A DNA stretch of 10,516 nucleotides from Thermacetogenium sp. UBA5472 (lineage in GTDB: Bacteria; Bacillota; DSM-12270; Thermacetogeniales; Thermacetogeniaceae), in the NCBI GenBank assembly GCA_002426495.1, contig DIQC01000051.1:1-10516 (forward strand), in the 5' to 3' direction. Below the pieces are notes generated by a model. The model saw nothing but the letters and a program-made list of their open reading frames with translations, was not told the DNA's origin and searched no databases. The translations under genes were made by a program, and so were the position numbers. Positions 1 through 5,638 of this stretch are shown piece after piece; the first letter of the stretch is position 1, and each line of letters opens with the position of its first letter.

Positions 1-163
1 TACTTTTAGATTATCATAAACATAAACAATGATCATAACCACAGGAATAAAAACGTTGCTTTGCAGGGTAAGCCGGCGTAGATGCAGGAAGCAAAAAAAC
101 ATCCCATAGTATCTTGCTAATATATTCCAGTATAACATTAAGGAAATGCAATATGTTTGAGTT

Positions 164-188
164 AAAAAATATTCATAGCTGCCATGAA
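164..188 (-). terminator. Putative intrinsic terminator of the liv operon
   Basis: Read on the minus strand, this begins about 10 bases after the livG stop. Arms TTCATGG (188-182) and CTATGAA (178-172) pair as a 7-bp stem with one G-T wobble and a CAG loop. After a two-base gap (TA) comes a run of six T (169-164). The stem is AT-rich and therefore weak, but its position and T-run are right for an intrinsic terminator. If it works, the operon ends with livG. The rest of the left flank (1-163) is AT-rich, and all three plus-strand frames hit stops within the first 30 bases, so I see no gene in it. Confidence 0.45.
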
Positions 189-197
189 AGATTATGT

Positions 198-965
198 TCA
201 ATCTACCTCCTTTCCCAGATAGGCTTCGATGACATCTGGGTCGTTTTGTACCTCAGAGGGGGTGCCTGCGGCGATTTTTTGCCCATAATTGAGGACATCC
301 ACATGATCAGAGATGTTCATGACAAACTTCATGTCATGCTCCACGAGCATGATGGTGATGCCCATCTCCCTGATGTTCTCTACCATCTGCATCAGTGCGC
401 CTTTTTCCTGAGGGTTCATCCCTGCGGCAGGTTCATCAAGGAGCAGCAGGACGGGGTCGGCCGCTAATGCCCTGGCGATCTCCAGGCGGCGCTGTTCGCC
501 GTAAGGGAGGTTTTTGGCCAGTTCATCTTTTTTATCCAGCAGATCAACTACTTGCAAGGCTTCACATGCTCTATCTTCGATCTCTCTTTCCTCTTTTTTC
601 ACGCCCGGAAAGCGGGCGACTGCGCCGAGCAACCCGGATCTGCCGCGGCAGTGGCGCCCGATGCGGGCATTGTCGAGGACAGACAGGGTCTTAAAGAGAC
701 GGATATTCTGAAAGGTGCGCGCTATTCCCAGAGCGGTGACTTTGTAGGTTCTATATCTGGTAATATCATTTTCATCAAACCATATCTTTCCTGATGAAGG
801 CTTGTAAAGCCCTGTAATCATGTTGAAAATGGTGCTCTTTCCCGCTCCATTTGGCCCGATAAGGGCGCTGATCCAGCCTTTCTTAACTTTCAGGTCGACA
901 TGGTCGACAGCCATCAGGCCGCCGAATTGAATGGTTATATTTTGCAACTCTAGAAGCGCCGTCAA
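198..965 (-). CDS. livG: LivG-type ATP-binding protein of a branched-chain amino-acid ABC importer
   Basis: This is the cytoplasmic ATPase that powers amino-acid import through the LivH-LivM pore. The 255-residue length is normal for LivG. Visible motifs are Walker A GPNGAGKST (37-45), the Q-loop glutamine in RTFQN (Q86), the LivG form of the ABC signature LPYGEQRR (153-160), Walker B LLLLDEP (173-179) followed by AAGMNP, and the switch histidine in VEHD (H210). The C-terminal end around VIEAYLG is also LivG-like. The start is TTG, chosen because GGAGGGG lies 8 bases upstream and no ATG is near. It begins one base after the livM stop, so translation is probably coupled. The partner ATPase livF, normally next, is not found downstream. 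The last codons contain an AAAGGAGGT sequence. Confidence 0.95.
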   Translation of the reverse strand: MTALLELQNITIQFGGLMAVDHVDLKVKKGWISALIGPNGAGKSTIFNMITGLYKPSSGKIWFDENDITRYRTYKVTALGIARTFQNIRLFKTLSVLDNARIGRHCRGRSGLLGAVARFPGVKKEEREIEDRACEALQVVDLLDKKDELAKNLPYGEQRRLEIARALAADPVLLLLDEPAAGMNPQEKGALMQMVENIREMGITIMLVEHDMKFVMNISDHVDVLNYGQKIAAGTPSEVQNDPDVIEAYLGKEVD

Positions 966-966
966 T

Positions 967-1878
967 TTATTGTCCCCTCCTAGCGTCCTTAGATAGTGTA
1001 ACTCTTGACTTTATGCGCTGTATAAGATCAAATAACAGTTTGCGGAAATTGATCCCACCCAAAAGGCCATGGGGGCGGAAGATCATCATGGCCACCATCA
1101 GTGCGCTGTAGATAAGCATCCGGTATTCATGAACAAATCGTAAGAACTCCGGAGCCAAAGAGAGAACAGTTGTTCCCAAAATGGTCCCTGGTACACTACC
1201 TAATCCTCCCAACACCACGTAGTTCAATAGTTCAAATGATCTGGATACGCCGAAGTCGGCGGGGTTCAGGTACTGTATCAGGTGTGCGTAAAGCCCTCCT
1301 CCTATGCCGGCGAAGAATGTGCCTGTGGCGAAAATCTTGACCTTGTAAAACAGAACATTAATGCCCATTGCCTCTGCTGCCAGTTCATCCTCTCTGATTG
1401 CGGTAAGGGCACGTCCGAAGCGAGAGTCGTAAATACAATACATGCAGATGATCGACAGGGTCGCTATGACTAGCACTATGGCCAAACTGGTATCTCTCGG
1501 GATACCGGCCAGACCCCGTGCACCACCTGTTATATCCAGGTTAATGAAAACGATCCTGATAATCTCGGCAAAGCCCAGGGTTGTAATCCCTAGGTAATCA
1601 CCTGTCAGGCGCATGGAGGGGAACGCCAAGAGCATTCCCGCCAGCCCAGCAGCAAGCCCTCCTATGAAAACATTGAGGATGAAGGGAGTTCCCAGATTAA
1701 GGGACAGTAGGGCAGCCGTATAGGCTCCAATACTCATAAAACCGGCATGTCCAAAGGAAAATAGGCCGGTAAGGCCTGTTATCAGGTGGAGGCCCAGTGC
1801 TGTTATCAGATAGACTCCGGTCAGGGTTAGGATCTGGTTTATATAAGGATCACTGAAAAAACCGAATATTGATTCCAT
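967..1878 (-). CDS. livM: LivM-type permease of a branched-chain amino-acid ABC importer
   Basis: This is an integral inner-membrane subunit that forms the translocation channel with LivH. It has 303 residues, mostly hydrophobic, with about eight or more likely membrane segments. Family hallmarks are the N-terminal block GLTGLFSFGHAGFMSIGAY (35-53), GLAGIPR (122-128), the cytoplasmic coupling-helix region running from DSRFGRALTAIRED to AEAMGIN (151-174) that contacts the ATPase, GGLGSVPGTILG (224-235), and the closing motif FRPHGLLGG (267-275). The start is ATG, with an AAGGAAGG stretch lying inside the livH 3' end. It begins 7 bases after the livH stop and ends one base before the livG start. 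Substrate identity cannot be read from the permease. Confidence 0.95.
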   Translation of the reverse strand: MESIFGFFSDPYINQILTLTGVYLITALGLHLITGLTGLFSFGHAGFMSIGAYTAALLSLNLGTPFILNVFIGGLAAGLAGMLLAFPSMRLTGDYLGITTLGFAEIIRIVFINLDITGGARGLAGIPRDTSLAIVLVIATLSIICMYCIYDSRFGRALTAIREDELAAEAMGINVLFYKVKIFATGTFFAGIGGGLYAHLIQYLNPADFGVSRSFELLNYVVLGGLGSVPGTILGTTVLSLAPEFLRFVHEYRMLIYSALMVAMMIFRPHGLLGGINFRKLLFDLIQRIKSRVTLSKDARRGQ

Positions 1879-1885
1879 GATAGGC

Positions 1886-2785
1886 CTACACCTTCCTTTG
1901 AATGGGGCGTCCCATAATCCCCGTAGGTTTGATCAGGAGTACAAGGATTAGAAGAGCAAAGGCGATGGCATCACGATAGGTGCCAAATCCTAGTGCTACT
2001 CCCATCACTTCCGCCACACCTAGAAACATTCCACCGAGCATGGCTCCGGGGATGCTGCCGATACCTCCCAGGACAGCAGCACAGAAACACTTCAAGCCGA
2101 CTATAACTCCCATCATAGGGTGTATAGAATTGAAGTACATCCCCACGAGAACTCCCCCTGCACCGGCCAGGGCAGCACCGATAGCAAAGGTGTAGGAAAT
2201 AATCCTATTTATGTTAATCCCCATTAGATTGGCTGTTTCATAACTTTCTGATGTTGCCCGCATAGCTTTGCCCACTTTGGTATATTTAACGATCAGGGTT
2301 AGGGCCACCATGAAGATGCTGGAAACCAACAAAATAACTATCTGCACCAGTGAGAACCTCACTGAACCCACAGTGTAGATTGTGTCCTTGACAATCTCCG
2401 GGAACCCTTGAGCGTTTGGCCCCATAATCAGAGTCATCAGGGTTTGCAGGAAGAGGGAAACTCCCAGTGCAGAAATCAATGTGGCAAGGCGTGTAGAGCC
2501 ACGCAAAGGGCGGTAGGCCACTCTTTCAATGAGCATAGCAAGTGGCACACAGAGCAGAATCGCACCTATAATGGCTACAAAAAAGTTTATCTTGAAGTAA
2601 ACCACCAACAGAAGGCCGGTGAAAGCACCGATCATATAGATTTCCCCGTGAGCAAAATTTATGAGCTGAATGATTCCATAAACCATCGTATAGCCTAGAG
2701 CAATTAAGGCATAGGTAGCTCCAAGAGTGATGCCGTTAACTAATTGCTGTGGTAGGAGCTGAAGAAATACTTGGAACTGTTCCAT
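1886..2785 (-). CDS. livH: LivH-type permease of a branched-chain amino-acid ABC importer
   Basis: This is the second channel-forming membrane subunit, pairing with LivM. It has 299 residues and is very hydrophobic. Recognisable family blocks are VNGITLGATYALIALGYTM (16-34) and QLINFAHGEIYMIGAF (40-55), ERVAYRPLRGS (87-97), the coupling-helix region from YTKVGKAMRATSE to NLMGIN (168-191), GIGSIPGAMLGG (241-252), and KPTGIMG (286-292) at the C-terminus. The start is ATG; GGAAGG lies about 11 bases upstream, a slightly long spacing. It is separated from livJ by 157 non-coding bases carrying two stem-loops, whereas the downstream spacing to livM is only 7 bases. Receptor and membrane parts may therefore be made in different amounts (inference). 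Confidence 0.95.
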   Translation of the reverse strand: MEQFQVFLQLLPQQLVNGITLGATYALIALGYTMVYGIIQLINFAHGEIYMIGAFTGLLLVVYFKINFFVAIIGAILLCVPLAMLIERVAYRPLRGSTRLATLISALGVSLFLQTLMTLIMGPNAQGFPEIVKDTIYTVGSVRFSLVQIVILLVSSIFMVALTLIVKYTKVGKAMRATSESYETANLMGININRIISYTFAIGAALAGAGGVLVGMYFNSIHPMMGVIVGLKCFCAAVLGGIGSIPGAMLGGMFLGVAEVMGVALGFGTYRDAIAFALLILVLLIKPTGIMGRPIQRKV

Positions 2786-2814
2786 TGATTATGCCGCCTT
2801 CCAATTAGGTTAAA

Positions 2815-2848
2815 GTGCAGGCAAGGGGACGGTTTCTCTTGCCTGCAC
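2815..2848. repeat. Perfect 11-bp inverted repeat (REP-like palindrome) between livJ and livH
   Basis: Left arm GTGCAGGCAAG (2815-2825) and right arm CTTGCCTGCAC (2838-2848) are exact reverse complements around a 12-base centre GGGACGGTTTCT (2826-2837). The stem can extend inwards through G-T and G-C pairs. A G-rich GGGGACGGTT core like this resembles palindromic repeats that I recall being scattered in Clostridia genomes; that resemblance is from memory and unverified. On the minus strand the stem is followed only by TTTAACC, a poor T-run, so I do not call it a simple terminator. It could stabilise the livJ 3' end or partly stop transcription before livH. Confidence 0.6.
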
Positions 2849-2912
2849 CAAAAAAATACTTTGCTAAACTTTTTCGGGCATAGTTCCCTTTAATCCATTG
2901 CTATCTCGGATA

Positions 2913-2934
2913 AGCGCCAGGTTAACTGGCTGCT
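2913..2934 (-). other. Stem-loop just after livJ
   Basis: On the plus strand, AGCGCCAG (2913-2920) pairs with CTGGCTGCT (2926-2934), giving eight pairs with one bulged T and a five-base loop GTTAA. It begins about 10 bases after the livJ stop on the transcribed strand. No T-run follows, so an intrinsic terminator is unlikely. It may protect the livJ mRNA 3' end together with the larger palindrome downstream. This is a modest hairpin that could occur by chance. Confidence 0.3.
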
Positions 2935-2943
2935 AACAATTTA

Positions 2944-4113
2944 TTAACTGTTGATGTCGATGGCACCCGCTACTGAAAATTGACTGTCCTTGACCTCCAG
3001 GATATAAACAGGATTCTTAATAGGCTCTCTGTTTTCATCCAGGGTGATGACACCTGTTACACCCTCCCAATTCTCGGTCTTGACCAAAGTCTCCCTGAAT
3101 TCGGTAGGATCGCTACTGTTCGCTTCCTCTATAGCATCGGCTAGCCACATTACGGCGTCATAACCCTGGGCAGCAAACATATCGGGAATATTATCATCAT
3201 TATTTGCTTTGTACTCCTCAATGAAAGCCTTGGTCTTTTCAGATGCTCTGTCCATATCCACGGCAAATCCAGTATAAACCATGCTGCCTTCTGCCGCTTC
3301 ACCACCCAACTCATACAACTCTTTACCCAGCAGCCCGTCTCCGCCGGCTATTACCTGCTGCATGTCCTGTTTACGCATTTCTTTCAAGAAGAGTCCACCT
3401 TCGGTGTAATAACCTGTGAAGATAACTCCGTCAAAGTCCTTTGAGGAGAGAGAAGTCACAACAGCGCTGAAGTTGGTGTCACCTTCCATAATCGTCTCTT
3501 CAGCTACTATCTCGAGTCTATACTCCTCTAGTGCCGGACGATAGATATCTGTCAAGGATTCGCTGTAGTCAAGGCCGGTGGTTGTAACCAGTGCCACGTT
3601 TTCCCAACCCAGCTCTTCAGATAGGTATTTTACCTGTCCGGGTGCTGCCACCACATCAGGCAGGCAATCTCTGAAAATATAGTTTCCGATTTCCAGCACT
3701 CCGGTACCTACTGCACCAGCGGACATGAGGATGAGCTCATTTTCCTGGCAAATGGGGGCAACCGACTTGGTGATCCCTGTTGTCGGGTCTCCCACAATAG
3801 CTGAAACCCCCTGGGTGATCAGCTTCTGAGTAACGCTGACTGCTTGGGAAATGTTGCTACCGTGATCACCTTCTACAATTTCTATATCTTTCCCCAGCAC
3901 TCCGCCTTCATTATTAATTTTCTCTACGGCCATTTCCATCCCTTTTAAGGTTTCAATCCCGTAATGGGCGTGGTTACCGGTTTTGCCCCCCAGAAACCCG
4001 ATTTTTATGGTGTCCCCATCCTGTGATGAGGTTTCTGAACCGCCGCATCCTGCAGCTAACAATGCCAATGAACAGACGGCAACAAGACATAATAAAACTA
4101 GTCTTTTTTTCAA
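2944..4113 (-). CDS. livJ: Substrate-binding lipoprotein of a Liv-type ABC importer
   Basis: This is the extracytoplasmic receptor that captures the amino acid and delivers it to LivHM. It has 389 residues. Residues 1-22 form a lipoprotein signal peptide (MKKR, then a hydrophobic core), with lipobox LAAGC and acceptor cysteine C23; a short Gly/Ser/Asp linker follows. The mature part is a two-lobed type I periplasmic binding fold: IKIGFLGGKTG (36-46), EKINNEGGVLGKDIEIVEGD (64-83) and IVGDPTTG (106-113), ending with a conserved region around GYDAVMWLADAI. The start is TTG, with AAGGAGGA about 8 bases upstream. It is the first gene of the leftward operon. The usual ligand family is Leu/Ile/Val, but relatives bind other amino acids or amides, so the ligand is not certain. 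Confidence 0.93.
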   Translation of the reverse strand: MKKRLVLLCLVAVCSLALLAAGCGGSETSSQDGDTIKIGFLGGKTGNHAHYGIETLKGMEMAVEKINNEGGVLGKDIEIVEGDHGSNISQAVSVTQKLITQGVSAIVGDPTTGITKSVAPICQENELILMSAGAVGTGVLEIGNYIFRDCLPDVVAAPGQVKYLSEELGWENVALVTTTGLDYSESLTDIYRPALEEYRLEIVAEETIMEGDTNFSAVVTSLSSKDFDGVIFTGYYTEGGLFLKEMRKQDMQQVIAGGDGLLGKELYELGGEAAEGSMVYTGFAVDMDRASEKTKAFIEEYKANNDDNIPDMFAAQGYDAVMWLADAIEEANSSDPTEFRETLVKTENWEGVTGVITLDENREPIKNPVYILEVKDSQFSVAGAIDINS

Positions 4114-4157
4114 ATATGTTTCCTCCTTCTCTTATAAATAATCTGTCATATCAGGTA

Positions 4158-4166
4158 TTTTTTTTT
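4158..4166. repeat. T9 homopolymer upstream of livJ
   Basis: Nine consecutive T on the plus strand (A9 in the livJ leader), ending in a TGTCA box at 4166-4170. It lies about 45 bases upstream of the livJ start codon. Such tracts are prone to slippage; no function is shown by the sequence alone. Confidence 0.6.
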
Positions 4167-4179
4167 GTCAGCCCTTTGT

Positions 4180-4207
4180 TTTATATGAATCACTCTCCCC
4201 CCCCCAA
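4180..4207 (-). promoter_or_regulatory. Alternative weak livJ promoter spanning a G-tract
   Basis: On the minus strand, TATAAA (4185-4180) could serve as a -10 element, with TTGGGG (4207-4202) as a poor -35 at 16 bases. If real, part of the G9 tract would lie in the spacer, so gain or loss of one G would alter promoter spacing. The -35 matches consensus in only three of six bases, so this is speculative. The extended -10 farther upstream (4364-4372) is the stronger candidate. Confidence 0.2.
4197..4205. repeat. C9 homopolymer (G9 on the livJ strand)
   Basis: Nine consecutive C on the plus strand, read as G9 in the livJ leader about 85-92 bases upstream of the livJ start codon. Long G tracts are uncommon in AT-rich intergenic DNA and are typical slippage sites in phase-variable promoters of other bacteria. 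Here only the tract itself is observed. Confidence 0.6.
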
Positions 4208-4358
4208 AATAAAACCCTCAAAATTATTACATTCTACAATAAAGCAGAAAAACCTTTCTTATTAGTATATAAATACTTTATTTTCATCCGGAGGTTGATA
4301 TTTAACTTCCCCATGATACAAACTAAATGCAAAGAACTTATAAGGGTTATTTTTGTCA

Positions 4359-4378
4359 TGTCAATTATACCATTGACA
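4359..4378. promoter_or_regulatory. Candidate operator dyad shared by the livJ and dprA promoters
   Basis: TGTCAAT (4359-4365) and ATTGACA (4372-4378) are exact inverted repeats around a six-base centre TATACC. A second, overlapping pairing, TTTTGTCA (4351-4358) with TGACAAAA (4374-4381), uses much of the same right arm. The dyad covers the leftward extended -10 and the rightward -35, so a protein bound here would be expected to block both. The regulator is unknown; the site does not match the CodY consensus. Confidence 0.4.
4364..4372 (-). promoter_or_regulatory. Extended -10 element, probable livJ promoter
   Basis: Read on the minus strand, this is TGG followed by a perfect TATAAT (4369-4364), which is the TGn extended -10 pattern. 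No good -35 is present at 16-18 bases, which extended -10 promoters tolerate. Transcription would start near 4357, giving a livJ leader of roughly 240 bases, long enough for leader-based control. Confidence 0.4.
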
Positions 4379-4401
4379 AAAGTTTCAATTATGATTAAGG
4401 T
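4373..4401 (+). promoter_or_regulatory. Probable dprA operon promoter
   Basis: A perfect TTGACA -35 (4373-4378) is followed, after 17 bases, by TAAGGT (4396-4401), which matches the -10 consensus at the important second A and last T but is otherwise weak. The predicted start near 4408 leaves a leader of about 100 bases before dprA. The -35 forms part of the right arm of the dyad at 4359-4378. Confidence 0.4.
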
Positions 4402-4506
4402 ATTTGGTATTAGATGGTCAGGCAAGCGAAATCTCTCAATTTATTCATATAGAGCAATTATATCAATGTCTACAGTTTGACCCTTGGAGAATCGCAAAGG
4501 GAGAGG

Positions 4507-5631
4507 ATGAGAGTGGATGATCGATACTGCTGGGCAGCGCTGCAAATTGCACTTAATTTAGGGCCTATTAGTTTGCTCCGTCTTTATCGCTATTTTCCTG
4601 CAGGAAAGGCGGTTTTAGATGCCAGTGCAGCGGAACTGAAAAGGGTACCTCGTCTCACTCAAAAGTCTGTTGAACGTGTCATCCAGAGGCGCAGTGCAGT
4701 TAACCCGGAGAAGGCGGCTAAAGACTTGCAGTCCAGAGGGATTACTGTTACTTTGCTTGGGGAAGAGGCATACCCAGATAATCTTTCCCAAATTGCGGAT
4801 CCTCCGGCAATTATTTATACTAAGGGTAGGCTGCCTGAACCGGAGATGCCTTTAATCGCTGTTGTAGGGTCAAGACGTGCCACTACTTATGGTAAAGCAG
4901 TTGCCTATAGGCTATCCCAGGATTTAGTTGAGCTGGGATGGGGAGTGATCAGCGGCATGGCTCGAGGGGTTGATACAGCCGCTCATCAAGGGGCACTGGC
5001 AGCGGGAGGTTACACACTTGCAGTTTTAGGATGTGGAATCAATATCTGCTACCCACGGGAAAATAATAAATTAAAGGAGAGCATCCAGGAAAAGGGTTGT
5101 GTGCTCAGTGAGTTTCCTCCTGATACACCGCCAGTGGCGCAGAACTTTCCTATCCGCAACAGGATCATCAGTGGCATTTCTATGGGAACTCTAGTGGTGG
5201 AGGCGGGGGAACGGAGCGGAGCATTGATCACTGCCTTTAATGCATTGGATCAGGATAGGGAGGTATTTGCTGTACCAGGTCCGGTAACCAGTGAACACAG
5301 TCGGGGAACAAACAAGTTGATTAAGCAAGGCGCAAAGTTGGTTGCCAGTGCGGAGGATATCAGCGAAGAGTTTCCATATTTAACCTGTGTCAAGTTACCT
5401 GAAACTTCGTCAAAAAAACATGTTGAATCCAGCTTAACACTTGAACAATCTTGTGTTTTACAAAAGCTCAGTATAGAACCGATACATATGGATCAGTTGG
5501 TGGAAATGACTGGCTTATCAGTATCAGAAGTAGGATCTATTTTAACCTTGCTTGAATTTAAAGGTTTAGTCAAGCAGCTACCTGGTGACTATTTTATTAA
5601 TCCAAGAGCAGAACTTGATCAAAAAAGGTGA
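4507..5631 (+). CDS. dprA: DNA-processing protein DprA (Smf)
   Basis: DprA binds single-stranded DNA and loads RecA; it is essential for natural transformation where that exists, but is widespread in other bacteria too. It has 374 residues from the ATG at 4507. An N-terminal helical region (about 1-60) is followed by a Rossmann-like core with GSRRAT (121-126), SGMARGVDTAAH (149-160), FPIRNRIISG (214-223), GERSGALITA (233-242), PGP (257-259) and GTN (267-269). A DprA-type winged helix (about 315-365) ends in LLEFKGLVKQLPGDYF. An in-frame TTG at 4477 would add 10 residues, but has no ribosome site, whereas AAAGG lies six bases before the ATG. It is the first gene of the operon, ending 7 bases before topA. 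No other competence gene is in view. Confidence 0.94.
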   Translation: MRVDDRYCWAALQIALNLGPISLLRLYRYFPAGKAVLDASAAELKRVPRLTQKSVERVIQRRSAVNPEKAAKDLQSRGITVTLLGEEAYPDNLSQIADPPAIIYTKGRLPEPEMPLIAVVGSRRATTYGKAVAYRLSQDLVELGWGVISGMARGVDTAAHQGALAAGGYTLAVLGCGINICYPRENNKLKESIQEKGCVLSEFPPDTPPVAQNFPIRNRIISGISMGTLVVEAGERSGALITAFNALDQDREVFAVPGPVTSEHSRGTNKLIKQGAKLVASAEDISEEFPYLTCVKLPETSSKKHVESSLTLEQSCVLQKLSIEPIHMDQLVEMTGLSVSEVGSILTLLEFKGLVKQLPGDYFINPRAELDQKR

Positions 5632-5638
5632 TAACAAT

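Larger units (their letters stand above)
4114..4506. other. Divergent intergenic region between livJ and dprA
   Basis: This stretch of 393 AT-rich bases separates the leftward liv operon from the rightward dprA operon. It contains a central dyad with back-to-back promoter elements (about 4351-4401), five TGTCA or TGACA boxes (4144, 4166, 4354, 4359, 4374), two 9-base homopolymers (4158-4166 and 4197-4205), and a 7-bp hairpin (arms 4290-4296 and 4304-4310, one wobble). Two open frames of about 60 codons here have weak or no Shine-Dalgarno site and no recognisable product, so I leave them out. I see no T-box signature, tRNA or convincing CodY box. Confidence 0.7.

Noticed and set aside
1..199. 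Open minus-strand frame from a TTG just after livG running off the left edge
   Set aside because: It is AT-rich, has a Shine-Dalgarno spacing of only three bases, no recognisable motif and no LivF features. It crosses the putative terminator, so I treat it as chance openness.
198..965. Non-canonical ABC signature in LivG (LPYGEQRR instead of LSGGQ)
   Set aside because: This form is normal for LivG proteins, so it is not evidence of a defective ATPase.
2815..2848. Palindrome as a simple intrinsic terminator
   Set aside because: On the livJ strand the stem is followed by only three T, and on the other strand by an A-run, so neither direction fits a standard terminator.
4206..4222. Possible CodY box upstream of livJ
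   Set aside because: The best stretch on the livJ strand, AATTTTGAGGGTTTT, matches only the first half of AATTTTCWGAAAATT, with about five mismatches in the rest. That is too poor to call, even though CodY control of liv genes would be plausible.
4114..4360. T-box or other amino-acid riboswitch in the livJ leader
   Set aside because: I see neither the conserved T-box antiterminator sequence nor a terminator hairpin with a T-run before livJ.
4234..4480. Two small open frames (about 60 codons, opposite strands) in the divergent region
   Set aside because: Both begin without a convincing ribosome site, overlap each other and the promoter elements, and have compositions that simply reflect AT-rich DNA.
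4477..4506. Longer dprA start at TTG 4477
   Set aside because: There is no ribosome site before it, while the ATG at 4507 has AAAGG at six bases and gives the usual DprA N-terminus.
5585..5638. Longer topA start inside dprA
   Set aside because: It would add 18 residues unlike other TopA proteins. The ATG at 5639 starts MAKTLIIVESPAKA, exactly as the family does, and has its own ribosome site.
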